Assembly: GCF_029360805.1 (NCBI RefSeq)
Contig: NZ_JARKNC010000002.1
Span: forward strand, 344,625-408,624
Length of the DNA stretch: 64,000 bases
Direction of reading: 5' to 3'
Source: Daejeonella sp. JGW-45
Lineage (GTDB): Bacteria; Bacteroidota; Bacteroidia; Sphingobacteriales; Sphingobacteriaceae
This document shows positions 1 through 9,078 of the stretch, piece by piece. The translations under genes and the position numbers were made by a program. A model generated the notes under the pieces. That model did not search any database, was not told the DNA's origin, and worked only from the letters and a program-made list of their open reading frames with translations. Position 1 is the stretch's first letter, and each line of letters starts with the position of its first letter.

Positions 1-1303
1 TGACTGCATAGTTGCCGCGCAATTGCTTTACACCGGCGGTAGACGGCTGCTTATATGGATCGTATTTAAAATTGATCACTTCGGTATAGGTGAGTATCCC
101 AAAGAAAATGATGAATACGAGCAATTTAAGCCCGATGCGCGTGTATCCCAGCCAATTGCGGGTAAAATAAGGGTAGTAGCTATTGGGTACCGTATATTGC
201 TGCCGGATAAGGAGATTGTAAAGTCTTGGTACATCATCTACGAGCAGGAATGCTCCTAACAGAACGAAATAGAAGGCATAGACATGTACCCCGCCGTCAT
301 AGGCATAATTTACGAAAGTAATGTCTCCCAAAGCTCCGATCAGCAGGATCGCCCCGTAAGTAGTCGTTTTACGGAACAGCAGCAAGCCTCCTGCGAGAAG
401 CTCAACCACTCCGCCGAAGACCTGGTACCAGGGAACAATACCTACGGACAGCCAGTAGATCTTCTGAGCGGTGAAGTCGCCAAAGTCTGTGTTCAGCAGG
501 CCCAATGAGGGGTATGGCATCTGAGTTGGGAATAGCTTGGTGTATCCAAAACCGATTATTCCTATTGCCGCGCGGTATCGCACGATAACTTTAAGCCAGT
601 AATACAGCACGTTATACTCTTGTCTCTTCCGGTCAAAGGCTGTCCATATCAGGCCGGCGATTGTTGCTATGAGGAGAGCAAGGCCCCAATCGGCATAATC
701 GGCGAGGAAGCTCCTTTTTGGAGGGGTTTGAACTGCGGGCTGCGAGTTCCGGTTTTTTTGCACCGGCTCAGAAGAACTGGCAGGATTGAGTCGCGATGCA
801 GAAACCTGTTGAGTTTCGTTACCAGAATGGTCTCTTGCGGAAACCACTCCGTCTTCCGGTGAGGATAACTTGGTTCTATGCCCCCTGCCGCTGTCGGGCA
901 AATTACTTTCGTTTTTCAACTGCGCTCCGTCAACTTTCTTTCTCCTTTCGCTTGCGTCTTTAACTCCTTCGCCCCTCACAGGTGTTCTTTCTCCCCGTGC
1001 ACCCTCCGGTGCAATTCCTTCATCACCTCCTCCGCCTCTCGACAAGCCCATGAAACTCCTCACACTCGGGCTGAACCGCGCGATGTCGTAGATATCCCTG
1101 TAATGTGGATTGAGCCAGTCTATGCTGGCCAGATTTCGGTACCATCCGCCGCTGAGCGGGATCGACATAAGTATAAAGAATCCAAATGCTATGCGGAAAA
1201 GAACCTTTTGATAGCCCTTCCAGGATGCAGGCGGTACGACCCTTTTCTTATCAGCGATACTAAGCGTATGCCCGGGAGCTGATGTATGTTTTTTATCTGA
1301 CAT
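1..1303 (-). CDS. DoxX-like integral membrane protein, C-terminus beyond window
   Basis: The frame is open from an ATG at 1303 to the left edge (434 codons, no stop), so the gene is partial at its 3' end. It is a tandem paralogue of the next gene: both share blocks such as YYWLxVIVRYRxAIGIIG, NTxxGDF and GGVxxLAGxLLxFRKT, typical of DoxX-type membrane proteins. Hydrophobic segments are seen near residues 33-52, 203-222, 238-256, 295-310 and 320-345. Residues about 86-196 form a Gly/Arg/Glu/Ser-rich, low-complexity stretch absent from the paralogue (see findings). It starts 26 bp after the upstream gene and is likely the fourth gene of the susCD operon. The function is not known; a quinone-linked or partner role is only inference. 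Confidence 0.75.
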   Translation of the reverse strand, partial: MSDKKHTSAPGHTLSIADKKRVVPPASWKGYQKVLFRIAFGFFILMSIPLSGGWYRNLASIDWLNPHYRDIYDIARFSPSVRSFMGLSRGGGGDEGIAPEGARGERTPVRGEGVKDASERRKKVDGAQLKNESNLPDSGRGHRTKLSSPEDGVVSARDHSGNETQQVSASRLNPASSSEPVQKNRNSQPAVQTPPKRSFLADYADWGLALLIATIAGLIWTAFDRKRQEYNVLYYWLKVIVRYRAAIGIIGFGYTKLFPTQMPYPSLGLLNTDFGDFTAQKIYWLSVGIVPWYQVFGGVVELLAGGLLLFRKTTTYGAILLIGALGDITFVNYAYDGGVHVYAFYFVLLGAFLLVDDVPRLYNLLIRQQYTVPNSYYPYFTRNWLGYTRIGLKLLVFIIFFGILTYTEVINFKYDPYKQPSTAGVKQLRGNYAV

Positions 1304-1329
1304 GATATTAGATTTGGTTTCCTTATGAT

Positions 1330-2664
1330 CTAGAGTTTCAAGCTGCCGAGCCGGCCCAGCTTGACGGGATATTTCTTATGGATCTTATTGAGCACAGCGT
1401 ATACGGAGTCTTTATTCTCATTAAGTCCGCGGAGAATAATAGTAGAGCTGTCAGGCTTGGTATATTGCAGGGTCAAAGTTTCATCCGGGTAGTTCTTGTT
1501 TTTATTTTCAAGTCGCAGGACATTACCCGGGGTGTCTGCCTTATACGAGTAATAATGCCTGCCGCCCGAACCGGCAAGCTCGTAGTTGCGGTCCTTATCG
1601 TTCCGGGAGATCTTTTCTGCATTAGTCGAATCGAGTATTACGAGACGGTTGGACCGGATGCTGATGGTCGCCCATTTCTCAAAAACCACATCCTTCCACC
1701 GGGTAGGATCTGTGAGAGAATAAGGGATAACCTTATTATTGATCCTGAACTCGGAAACATTATAGATGCCGCTGGCTCCGGGTATTCCTTTGCTTACGGG
1801 AAACTGGTAGGGATCGGTTTTATAATCTGAATAGGTCGCATATCCGTATAGGAAAACAAAGAAGAAAATGACAAAGCCCTTAAGAGCCAGGCGGACGTTC
1901 TTCAGTTTACCGGGAAATTCCGGTTTGAACGTATCGGGAGATGTAGGGCGTTCGAGAGAGACGAGGTTATAGATCCGCTGAGCATCATGGGCCAGTACAA
2001 ATAAAGCGAGTACGATGAGGTAAAAACTGTAAACATACTCACCGCCTTCATAGGCCAGGTTCGACATGAACACATTCCCGGTGAATACAAGGATGAGCAA
2101 TGCTCCCACGCTGGCTGTCTTCCTGAAGAATAATAGCAGCCCGGCGAGGATTTCCACTCCTCCAAGGAAGGACTCATACCCAGGGACGATCCCCAGGCTA
2201 AGTGAGAATATTTTCCATGCGTGGAAGTCGCCGTAGTTTGTGTTCAGGTTACTGATCGAAGGGAATGGCGCTTGTGCCGGGAAGAATTTGATCATCCCGT
2301 AGCCTATGATCCCGATAGCGAGCCGGTAACGCACGATCACGCGCAGCCAGTAATATAAGGTATTGTAGTCTGTGTTTTGAGGATCTCTTTTTGTCCATAC
2401 AAACGCCCCGACGGCGGCAATAATGACGAGCAGGAACCAGTCAGCAAAGGTTTCTGCGCCGGAGAAGAATCGCGGGAAATAGCGGCTAATAGTGAAAATA
2501 TCTCCGTAATAGAGATCTGCCCAATTTATAGAGAACAGATCGCGATAGAATTTCCAGTCGAGCGGAACAGCCTGCAGCACCAGGTAAATAAAGATGAACC
2601 TGAAGAAAGCCTTCTGTGTGTCTGTCCATGGACCAGGGTTCGGATTAGTAAAAGTCGTAGCCAT
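1330..2664 (-). CDS. DoxX-like integral membrane protein with soluble C-terminal domain
   Basis: This 444-residue protein has about seven hydrophobic segments (near residues 20-37, 73-90, 108-126, 160-180, 186-200, 211-226, 259-277) followed by a polar, probably periplasmic domain at 280-444. The central block (YRLAIGIIGYGMIKFFP, GGVEILAGLLLFFRKT, YVYSFYLIVLALFVL) fits the DoxX/DoxD-like membrane family common in Bacteroidota. It lies 51 bp after susD and 26 bp before a second paralogue, so it probably belongs to the susCD operon and may handle or energise the imported substrate. That role is inference from position; the family assignment is moderately secure and the substrate unknown. Confidence 0.75.
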   Translation of the reverse strand: MATTFTNPNPGPWTDTQKAFFRFIFIYLVLQAVPLDWKFYRDLFSINWADLYYGDIFTISRYFPRFFSGAETFADWFLLVIIAAVGAFVWTKRDPQNTDYNTLYYWLRVIVRYRLAIGIIGYGMIKFFPAQAPFPSISNLNTNYGDFHAWKIFSLSLGIVPGYESFLGGVEILAGLLLFFRKTASVGALLILVFTGNVFMSNLAYEGGEYVYSFYLIVLALFVLAHDAQRIYNLVSLERPTSPDTFKPEFPGKLKNVRLALKGFVIFFFVFLYGYATYSDYKTDPYQFPVSKGIPGASGIYNVSEFRINNKVIPYSLTDPTRWKDVVFEKWATISIRSNRLVILDSTNAEKISRNDKDRNYELAGSGGRHYYSYKADTPGNVLRLENKNKNYPDETLTLQYTKPDSSTIILRGLNENKDSVYAVLNKIHKKYPVKLGRLGSLKL

Positions 2665-2715
2665 AACGATAGGTTTTTAACAGGGCCGGCTTATACCGGC
2701 CCTGGTGTAAATAGA

Positions 2716-4059
2716 TTAGTATCCGGGATTTTGAACCAAAGCTTTATCCGCCTGGATCTGATCGATCGGGATTGGCATCAGCAGGCGGTTGGGATCAGTT
2801 ACATTTAATACTGCTGCCGCCCTTCCTGTGCGCACCAGGTCGAACCAGCGGTGGGCCTCAAATGCAAACTCAAACCGGCGCTCATTCTCAATGGCCAGCA
2901 GGATATCTGCTTGCGTAAGTGCTGGTGTGGCCTCCAATGCGGAGCGGTTCCTTACGGCATCAAGGTCTGCCCGCGCAGCTGCAAGCTTAGCTCCGCCCTG
3001 CTGTGCCCGTGCTTCTGCCCTGATGAGATATAGCTCGGCGATGCGGATTACGTAGGTGGGATCGGTTGCCGGGCTTCTGTAGTAAAGGTTACCGAACCAG
3101 CGATTCTGGTTGTCTTTTGCTACGAGGGCGCTGCGTGTTCCGCCAATTGCCGGGTTGTTAACAAGGGCAACGAAGGCATCATTTGGAGCCCATTGCCGGG
3201 TGCCGCCGTTAGACTGGGGCTGCCACTGCCCGCGGTGCCCGTTCGTTTCATTGCTGCTGTAGTAGAATTCGAAAACGGATTCTTTTGTTCCTCTTTTACT
3301 TTCAGGGAAGAAAAAGGAGTTGTAAGGCGCAAGCAACTCGTAGTTGGCAACATCCGCGATCACCTTGTCGGCGAACTCCTCAGCTTTCGCCCAATCTTTC
3401 TGGTACAGGTAGAACCTTGATTTTAAAGCCCAAACGGTTTTCCGCGTTGCGCGATATCTGTCCGTGCTAAGCGGAAGTAAGGGCTCAGCCAGGTCAAGAT
3501 CGGCCAAAGCTTGAGCATATACCTGTGCCTGGGTACTTTTAGCAACACCCCGGTTATCTGTTGCGGCAAGCGTGGGTTTAGTGATTATCGGTGCGCCGCC
3601 CCAGGTCCTGGCGAGGTCGAAATAGGCAAGGGCCCGGATAAAATAGGCTTCCCCGGTGATCTGGTTCTTCAGGGCCCCTGTAAGAAGGGGATCTGTAAGG
3701 GCCGGAACTTTGGCTATTATGTGGTTTGCACGGTTTACAGCACTGTATATCCCATTCCACACCCCGCCAATGGTAGAGTTCTCCGGGTTTACCTTGTGGT
3801 TTATAAATTCCTGAACCTGCGATTGAGAGCCTGTCCATTGCACGTTGTCGCCCGAAAGGTAGGCGATCGACTGGAAGCTTGTTCCGTAATAGCCACGTGA
3901 GGCTTCGTATACCGCCCTGATTGCAGTTTCGGCAGAGCCCTTGTCTACAATGGTCTGCTGGTCTGAGATCGATGATCGCGGCTCTACCTCTAATATCCCT
4001 TCGCAGGAAGCAAACACGACGAGGATCAGGAATGCGCTTATATATTTTAATGTCTTCAT
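2716..4059 (-). CDS. SusD/RagB-type outer-membrane substrate-binding lipoprotein
   Basis: The 447-residue product starts with a lipoprotein signal whose lipobox ends FASC (Cys19), so it should be anchored at the cell surface. It has the SusD/RagB plan: an N-terminal segment with the ISDQQT and AIRAVYEA helices, TPR-like helices (GEAYFIRALAYFDLARTWG is the hallmark family block), and a C-terminal region with YLIRAEARAQ and ENERRFEFAFEAHRWFDLVRTG. SusD proteins cap their SusC partner and bind the glycan or other ligand. The gene is 26 bp downstream of susC and at 447 residues is slightly short for the family. No neighbouring glycoside hydrolase reveals the substrate. Confidence 0.95.
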   Translation of the reverse strand: MKTLKYISAFLILVVFASCEGILEVEPRSSISDQQTIVDKGSAETAIRAVYEASRGYYGTSFQSIAYLSGDNVQWTGSQSQVQEFINHKVNPENSTIGGVWNGIYSAVNRANHIIAKVPALTDPLLTGALKNQITGEAYFIRALAYFDLARTWGGAPIITKPTLAATDNRGVAKSTQAQVYAQALADLDLAEPLLPLSTDRYRATRKTVWALKSRFYLYQKDWAKAEEFADKVIADVANYELLAPYNSFFFPESKRGTKESVFEFYYSSNETNGHRGQWQPQSNGGTRQWAPNDAFVALVNNPAIGGTRSALVAKDNQNRWFGNLYYRSPATDPTYVIRIAELYLIRAEARAQQGGAKLAAARADLDAVRNRSALEATPALTQADILLAIENERRFEFAFEAHRWFDLVRTGRAAAVLNVTDPNRLLMPIPIDQIQADKALVQNPGY

Positions 4060-4085
4060 GTCTTTATTTTTTTTATTGCCGTATA

Positions 4086-7000
4086 TCAGAGAACTACATT
4101 TACCCCGAACTGTATGCCCCGAGGCTGCGGAGGCGTACCCAAGTCAATTCCCTGCTCATTCTGCGAGCTGCTGGCTGCAGATTCGGGATCCAGGCCGGTG
4201 TAATTGGTAATAGTGAACAGGTTGGTCCCCACCACGAACAGGCGGACATTTTCGATCCTTACCTTATGGGTCAACGACTTCGGCAGCGTATAGCCAATGT
4301 TGAGCGATCTCAATTTCAGGAAGGACCCATCCTCCAGCCAGCGGCTTCCTCCATCCCGGTAGTTATTGATATTGATCCCGTCAGGTTTCGGTATATTGGT
4401 GATGTCGCCTGGCTTTTGCCACCTGGCGTTGTTGCTCGCAAAGATTATGCGCGCCGCATCACGGGCTCCCCCGCCCTCACCAAAAAAGCGATTGTGATTA
4501 TATATTTTATTGCCCGACTGGAACGCCAGGAAGACCGATACATCGAAGCCCTTGTAGGTAAGATTATTGGTTAAGCCCCCGAAGAATTTAGGCCATATAC
4601 TCCCATTGATCCGCCTGTCGTCCACAGTGATCCTCCCGTCATTATTATAGTCCTGGTATACAGAATTCCCGGTCTGCGGATCGACATACAGTTCATTATA
4701 TACCCAAAATGAATAAAGCGGACTACCCTGCTGCTGCAGGATCAGGTCGCGGCTGCCATATTTTAGTGGCGTTTCGAGCTTGTCTATATTGTTTACGTTC
4801 CTCGAAATGTTCAGGCTTGTGCTCCATGTAAAGTGGCTCTTCCTGATGTTGACGGAGTTGATATTGAACTCAAAGCCTTTGTTGCTGATCTCAGCAGCGT
4901 TGCTCATATAACTCGCAAAGCCCGTGGTTGCCGGTAAGGTTAAGCGCAGCAATCCGTTCACGGTCTGCTTGTGATAAGCGTTAAATTCAAGGTTGAGGCG
5001 CTCGTTGAAGAGGGAAATATCGACCCCGGCATTATACTGGTTGGTCCGCTCCCATTTCAGGTCGGGATTTGCCAGCTGCTGCGGAGCGATTCCGGGACTG
5101 TCCTGGTAAGAACTGCCGCCGCTCCATAGGCCCAATGAAGCGAAGCTGCCGATACCATTCTGGTTACCGGTAACTCCATAGCTTCCTTTAAGCTTCAGAT
5201 CGCTGATAAAAGCCACGTCCTTTAGGAAGTTCTCACCCTTTATCCTCCAGGCCCCGCCGACAGACGGGAAATATCCCCAGCGGTTATTTGATCCGAAGCG
5301 CGAGGATGCATCCGCTCTCAGGCTAGCCTCCAGCAGGTATTTGCCGGAAAAGTTATAATCGATCCTGGAAAAGAAGGATACTAAGGTAGCTTTGTTCCAG
5401 CTTTGTGACCCCGTTGTAACGGCTGCTGAGGAGATCTGCTTAAATGAGTTATTGGCAAAACCACGGCCTGTGCTCGAGGTACCTTCTGAGATATCGGCCT
5501 GGAGTGTGTTCCCCACCAGCACACCGAAACCATGGCGGCCCAGAGTTTTGCGGTAGTTAAGAGTCTGCTCATTCAGCAAAGAGGTAGATTGGCCCACGGA
5601 GGACGTTGCGAGGCCATTAGGGCTTCCGGAGATGAGAAAGGTATTCCAGTACTCTGATTCGTCGTAATTATTGTAGTCGACGCCCACTGTACTTCGGAAA
5701 ACCAGGTTCGGCAGCAGGTTGGCCTGTGCGTATAGACTCCCTATATAGCGCAGGCTTGTTGAATGCACATCATAGTATTTCAAAAGCAGGTCAACATTGT
5801 CGAATCCGGCGCGGCCAACAGGTATACCCAGTTCATTGACCGGCGACAAATAGGTCGGCGTATGCAACGCAGCCTGAAGCAGTCCCCCTGCAGGCCCATC
5901 ACCCGCCCGGGCTTGGTTGCGGCCTGTCCGGGCAAAAGTATTGCTTACGCCGACCTGGATCTTTTCATTGATCTTTTGATCCAGATTTACTTTAAAGCTC
6001 CCGCGGTTAAATGTAATCGGCTTTAGGATGGATTCCTGATCGTTATAACCGGCAGCGATGTAGTACTTGGTCGTTGCCGTACCGCCGCTTAAGGACAGAT
6101 CGTAATTCTGCATACCTGCAGTCTGGAATACCTGACCCAGGCGGTCGTACGTCTGCTGCTCGGAAGGGCGGCCGCGGCCGCCGGCAGAAACCGGACGAAA
6201 TGGGACTGTCGATGCAGGGTTCCCCGTATTCACCCACCATTCGTTTACCAATGTTGCGTGCTCCGGACCTGTAGTTAATTCCCATAGCTTTTCAGCTTTA
6301 GACCATCCCTGGGACGCGTTGAAGCTTATCTTGGATTTCTGGTTGTAATTTCCCCGCTTGGTAGTGATCAGGATCACGCCATTCGCACCGCGCGATCCGT
6401 AAAGGGCGGTTGCATTTGCGTCTTTAAGCACTTCAACGCTTTCTATATCCGCAGGATTGATATCTGCTATCGGGGAAGATGCCTTACCTCCTGTGCTGAT
6501 AGTTTGAAGGCTGTTGGTATTTATAAAAACACCATCTACAACATACAGGGGATCGTTATCTGCGTTGATGGACGTCGCTCCCCTAACGCGGATGTTCACA
6601 GTTTCGCCCGGCACACCCGTATTAGATGATATCTGTACTCCCGGAACCTTACCCTGCAGCTGTGAATCGAAACTACCTGTCGGGATATCTTTGGTTTCTG
6701 CCGGGTTTACTTTAGTGATTGATCCTACCAGGTTTTTACGTTCCTGGGTACCATAGCCCACCACGATGATCTCGCCCAGCTGGTTGATAGATTCCTCTAG
6801 TGAAACTTCTACCGGGCTTCCGTCGACAACCACTTCCTTTGTCTTATAGCCGATATAGCTAACTATGATGGTATACGGGAACTTCTGCCCCGTAACGAAA
6901 TTGAATTCTCCTTCACTGTCGGTGAACGCCTTATGGGTAGTGCCCTGCAGTTGGACGATAGCTCCCGGAAGTGTGGTTTTGGTCCTGCCGTCTATGACCG

Positions 7001-7154
7001 TGCCACGGAGAGTGGAATTGATCAAAGGTACTGTTGGTGTCTGCGCAGAAACAAATGAAGGAATAAATAATATTAATAGCCCCAGACCTAATGGAATCAG
7101 GTATCCGGAGAAAACCAGGTTGTGTAAAGACCTGATCTTTGCATTTTTTTGCAT
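4086..7154 (-). CDS. SusC/RagA-type TonB-dependent outer-membrane transporter
   Basis: This is a TonB-dependent receptor of about 1022 residues. The order is signal peptide (to about residue 36, ending FVSAQ), a carboxypeptidase-regulatory-like beta domain (GTVIDGRTKTTLPGAIVQL), a plug with the SusC signature (VVGYGTQERKNLVGSI, then VRGATSINADNDPLYVVDG and VLKDANATALYGSRGANGV), and a 22-strand-type barrel. I start it at the ATG at 7154 (MQKNAK); the frame extends to a TTG at 7196 but the extra 14 residues do not resemble a signal peptide. It imports a ligand presented by the SusD partner. It has no STN domain or anti-sigma partner. A long untranslated leader precedes it. Confidence 0.95.
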   Translation of the reverse strand: MQKNAKIRSLHNLVFSGYLIPLGLGLLILFIPSFVSAQTPTVPLINSTLRGTVIDGRTKTTLPGAIVQLQGTTHKAFTDSEGEFNFVTGQKFPYTIIVSYIGYKTKEVVVDGSPVEVSLEESINQLGEIIVVGYGTQERKNLVGSITKVNPAETKDIPTGSFDSQLQGKVPGVQISSNTGVPGETVNIRVRGATSINADNDPLYVVDGVFINTNSLQTISTGGKASSPIADINPADIESVEVLKDANATALYGSRGANGVILITTKRGNYNQKSKISFNASQGWSKAEKLWELTTGPEHATLVNEWWVNTGNPASTVPFRPVSAGGRGRPSEQQTYDRLGQVFQTAGMQNYDLSLSGGTATTKYYIAAGYNDQESILKPITFNRGSFKVNLDQKINEKIQVGVSNTFARTGRNQARAGDGPAGGLLQAALHTPTYLSPVNELGIPVGRAGFDNVDLLLKYYDVHSTSLRYIGSLYAQANLLPNLVFRSTVGVDYNNYDESEYWNTFLISGSPNGLATSSVGQSTSLLNEQTLNYRKTLGRHGFGVLVGNTLQADISEGTSSTGRGFANNSFKQISSAAVTTGSQSWNKATLVSFFSRIDYNFSGKYLLEASLRADASSRFGSNNRWGYFPSVGGAWRIKGENFLKDVAFISDLKLKGSYGVTGNQNGIGSFASLGLWSGGSSYQDSPGIAPQQLANPDLKWERTNQYNAGVDISLFNERLNLEFNAYHKQTVNGLLRLTLPATTGFASYMSNAAEISNKGFEFNINSVNIRKSHFTWSTSLNISRNVNNIDKLETPLKYGSRDLILQQQGSPLYSFWVYNELYVDPQTGNSVYQDYNNDGRITVDDRRINGSIWPKFFGGLTNNLTYKGFDVSVFLAFQSGNKIYNHNRFFGEGGGARDAARIIFASNNARWQKPGDITNIPKPDGININNYRDGGSRWLEDGSFLKLRSLNIGYTLPKSLTHKVRIENVRLFVVGTNLFTITNYTGLDPESAASSSQNEQGIDLGTPPQPRGIQFGVNVVL

Positions 7155-7504
7155 ACTTTTACTATAAGGTTTATGATAGATCGAAGCAGGTGGCAAGTCG
7201 CATTGAGGCCTGTTTCTTTTGATTTAAATCCCGGGGAAATGCTCTTAGCATTTCCCTTTTTTATTTAGTGCTGGCGTAGAATTATCTTTGATCCCCCTCC
7301 TTTCGAATAATATATGCTTATTAATGGTTTGTCTTTCGCCCAGGGCTTACTTCCTGCGCAACTGCAGAATGCTGCAATGAATAGTTAACAGCAATACATG
7401 CAACAATAGCTGGTAAAGTTTTTTACCGTTCTGGTTTGGATAAACGTACTTGCGTTCTTTTGTAAAGCCATTGTTTTAAACAGGTAACCTTAACGATTAC
7501 GACA
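7155..7504 (-). promoter_or_regulatory. Long 5' leader of the susC operon with short reading frame
   Basis: Between the predicted start site and the susC ATG lie about 345 nt without a gene of normal size. They hold a 28-codon reading frame (7385-7471, minus) beginning MALQKNAST and ending in the Cys-rich SYCCMYCC, a small GGTAAA/TTTACC dyad inside it, and a strong hairpin at 7234-7256. The short frame shares QKNA with the susC N-terminus, and a neighbouring frame reads HSAVAQEV, so the stretch could be the remnant of an older receptor's signal peptide. A leader-peptide attenuator is the alternative. Confidence 0.45.
7234..7262 (+). terminator. Perfect 10-bp hairpin with T-run (plus-strand terminator orientation)
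   Basis: GGGAAATGCT, a CTT loop and AGCATTTCCC form a perfect 10-bp stem (7234-7256), followed on the plus strand by TTTTTTAT. As an intrinsic terminator it would act on plus-strand transcripts, although no plus-strand gene is seen upstream. On the minus strand it sits in the susC leader and lacks the T-run, so there it could only act as a leader structure. Confidence 0.6.
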
Positions 7505-7535
7505 CAAATATAGAAGGAAGATTTAATAATACAAA
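7505..7535 (-). promoter_or_regulatory. Bacteroidota-type promoter of the susC operon
   Basis: Read on the minus strand, TTTG (7535-7532) is followed by exactly 19 bases and then TATATTTG (7512-7505). This matches the Bacteroidota primary-sigma consensus TTTG-N19-TAnnTTTG at every fixed position. Transcription should start near 7500, giving a leader of about 345 nt before susC. Confidence 0.8.
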
Positions 7536-7633
7536 TAAAGTCTATAGATTTAGTAGTCTTTTAGTCAAATTAGATTCATCCGGTAAACTGACATGAGTAA
7601 AAAATGCGATAAGAGGCTTTCGACGGTATCTCG

Positions 7634-8062
7634 TCAGTACTTCTTTAAATACTCTTCCGATTCGCCCAACGCATCTTTTATAAGACTATCTAATTGCTTC
7701 AACTTCAGTTTTTCATTTTTAAAGTATGCTACAGCCTCGTCGTTAGATTTCTTACCCAGCTCAGCATCAAATTCTTTCATCCAGGTTTCCATCTGCTGAT
7801 CCGCCTCATCAAGCTTTGCAACGAGCTTGCTTATTTCTACTTTTTCTTTGAGCGTATCGACCACTGGGTGAGCGCTTTTCAGGCTGTCCATATTCAGCAG
7901 CAAATTTTCAAGACGCGTTCTGTCCTCAATTGCCCGCTCGCTGTCGATCATTACTTTATCATGCTCTTCTACTATTTCCTTACGGATTATTTTATAATCC
8001 TCTGCTGGCTGGCAGGCCAGCAGGGATGCAATACAAATTATTAAGACAATCTGTGCTTTCAT
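7634..8062 (-). CDS. Small helical lipoprotein of unknown function
   Basis: This 142-residue product has a lipoprotein signal with lipobox LLAC (Cys17). The rest is charged and strongly helical (Lys/Glu/Asp-rich, heptad-like leucines through about residues 30-140), suggesting a coiled coil. I do not recognise a named domain. It follows the outer-membrane barrel gene by 2 bp and is therefore probably the last gene of the MbnP/di-heme peroxidase cluster. Similar short helical lipoproteins are widespread in Bacteroidota without a known role. A periplasmic chaperone or adaptor for the cluster is possible but unsupported. Confidence 0.7.
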   Translation of the reverse strand: MKAQIVLIICIASLLACQPAEDYKIIRKEIVEEHDKVMIDSERAIEDRTRLENLLLNMDSLKSAHPVVDTLKEKVEISKLVAKLDEADQQMETWMKEFDAELGKKSNDEAVAYFKNEKLKLKQLDSLIKDALGESEEYLKKY

Positions 8063-8064
8063 TA

Positions 8065-9078
8065 TTAATTCAAAAGATAATAGAGCTGGTTAAAATTATA
8101 GGTTACACCCAGAACAACTCTGCCTGCTGGCATCGGATGGTCATCTTTAACTGTCCATGCTTTGCTTTGTAAAGCCATGTTTAAGGTGATATTATTAATG
8201 AACAGGTCAGCGCCTATACCCGTCATTAAATTATTCATTCTGTGCTCCCCTGTCTTTACCCCATTGTACTTTTCGCCTGCCGAATATTCGTAGGCAATTT
8301 GAACAGAAGGAACCAGCTGCAGCTTTTTGCTTAAAGTTACGTTATGGAAGAAATTTAAGAATGTAGTATTGCTATTGGCAATACTTTCTTTTTCAGCGTT
8401 TTCACCATTCATTTTATAGGTGCTGCTCAAACTGGCTCCTGACCTCTTGTACCCTACCAGGTAATTAAAGTAAATAAACCCGTCGGTACTGCCCGTACCT
8501 GTTTGAGAAAGGGTACTCAGCCGCAAGCCCTGAAAATTTGTAGCATCGTTACTTCCGGTAGGCAGTTTAAAGCCCGCTCCTACTATAAGACGTTGATTTA
8601 CCTTCTTCTGGTCTAATTTTCGCAGGAGGTGATACCCCGAGTATATATTGACATCCCCGATACCCGCTACGGTATTGAGGTTGCCATTATATCTTTCTGA
8701 ATTTGAGTTATAGGGTACGATCGCATTCAGCTCTATCCGCTTACTAAGAAAGTACCTGGCTCTTACTTCCAGGGCGCGGTAAACTTCCAGGTCGGATGGG
8801 TCGCCATTATGATTGGTGAGGGGTGCATCCAGCTTATTTCCCGCAGGCAGGAAATTCGCGCCGGAAGGAAATAAAGACTGGTTCTGCCCATGGTATCCGT
8901 TAAAGGACCGGTACCGGTATAATAAGGAAATACTGCTTTGATTATCGTAGGGAGTAATTCCCATAAAACAGCCACATATGTCGCAAGCTGAAGCAGAGGT
9001 AAATGCAGCCAGCAATATCAGGAACGAGATTCCAAACTTCTTAAAGCTCGGCAAACCTCTTATCACGAATAAATTCAT
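8065..9078 (-). CDS. Outer-membrane beta-barrel protein with N-terminal CDICGC motif
   Basis: The 337-residue protein has a signal peptide ending near ASA, followed at once by CDICGC (Cys32, Cys35, Cys37), a potential metal site. The remainder is rich in alternating aromatic strands (SISLLYRYRSFNGYHG, FIYFNYLVGYKRSG) as in transporter-like or MetA-pathway-like outer-membrane barrels. It overlaps the end of the peroxidase gene by 38 bp; no later in-frame ATG keeps the signal peptide, so I keep this start. Its place after the MbnP and di-heme genes suggests an outer-membrane partner in copper or other metal handling. That function is inferred from context. Confidence 0.7.
   Translation of the reverse strand: MNLFVIRGLPSFKKFGISFLILLAAFTSASACDICGCFMGITPYDNQSSISLLYRYRSFNGYHGQNQSLFPSGANFLPAGNKLDAPLTNHNGDPSDLEVYRALEVRARYFLSKRIELNAIVPYNSNSERYNGNLNTVAGIGDVNIYSGYHLLRKLDQKKVNQRLIVGAGFKLPTGSNDATNFQGLRLSTLSQTGTGSTDGFIYFNYLVGYKRSGASLSSTYKMNGENAEKESIANSNTTFLNFFHNVTLSKKLQLVPSVQIAYEYSAGEKYNGVKTGEHRMNNLMTGIGADLFINNITLNMALQSKAWTVKDDHPMPAGRVVLGVTYNFNQLYYLLN

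Noticed and set aside
878..1282. A 134-codon plus-strand frame and an overlapping 73-codon frame
   Set aside because: Both are shadows of the long minus-strand DoxX-like frame and its low-complexity insertion.
3921..4574. A 217-codon plus-strand frame
   Set aside because: It lies opposite the susD start and susC end, with no recognisable domain or start context.
7155..7196. TTG-initiated extension of susC
   Set aside because: The added residues lie before a standard signal peptide and are not needed.
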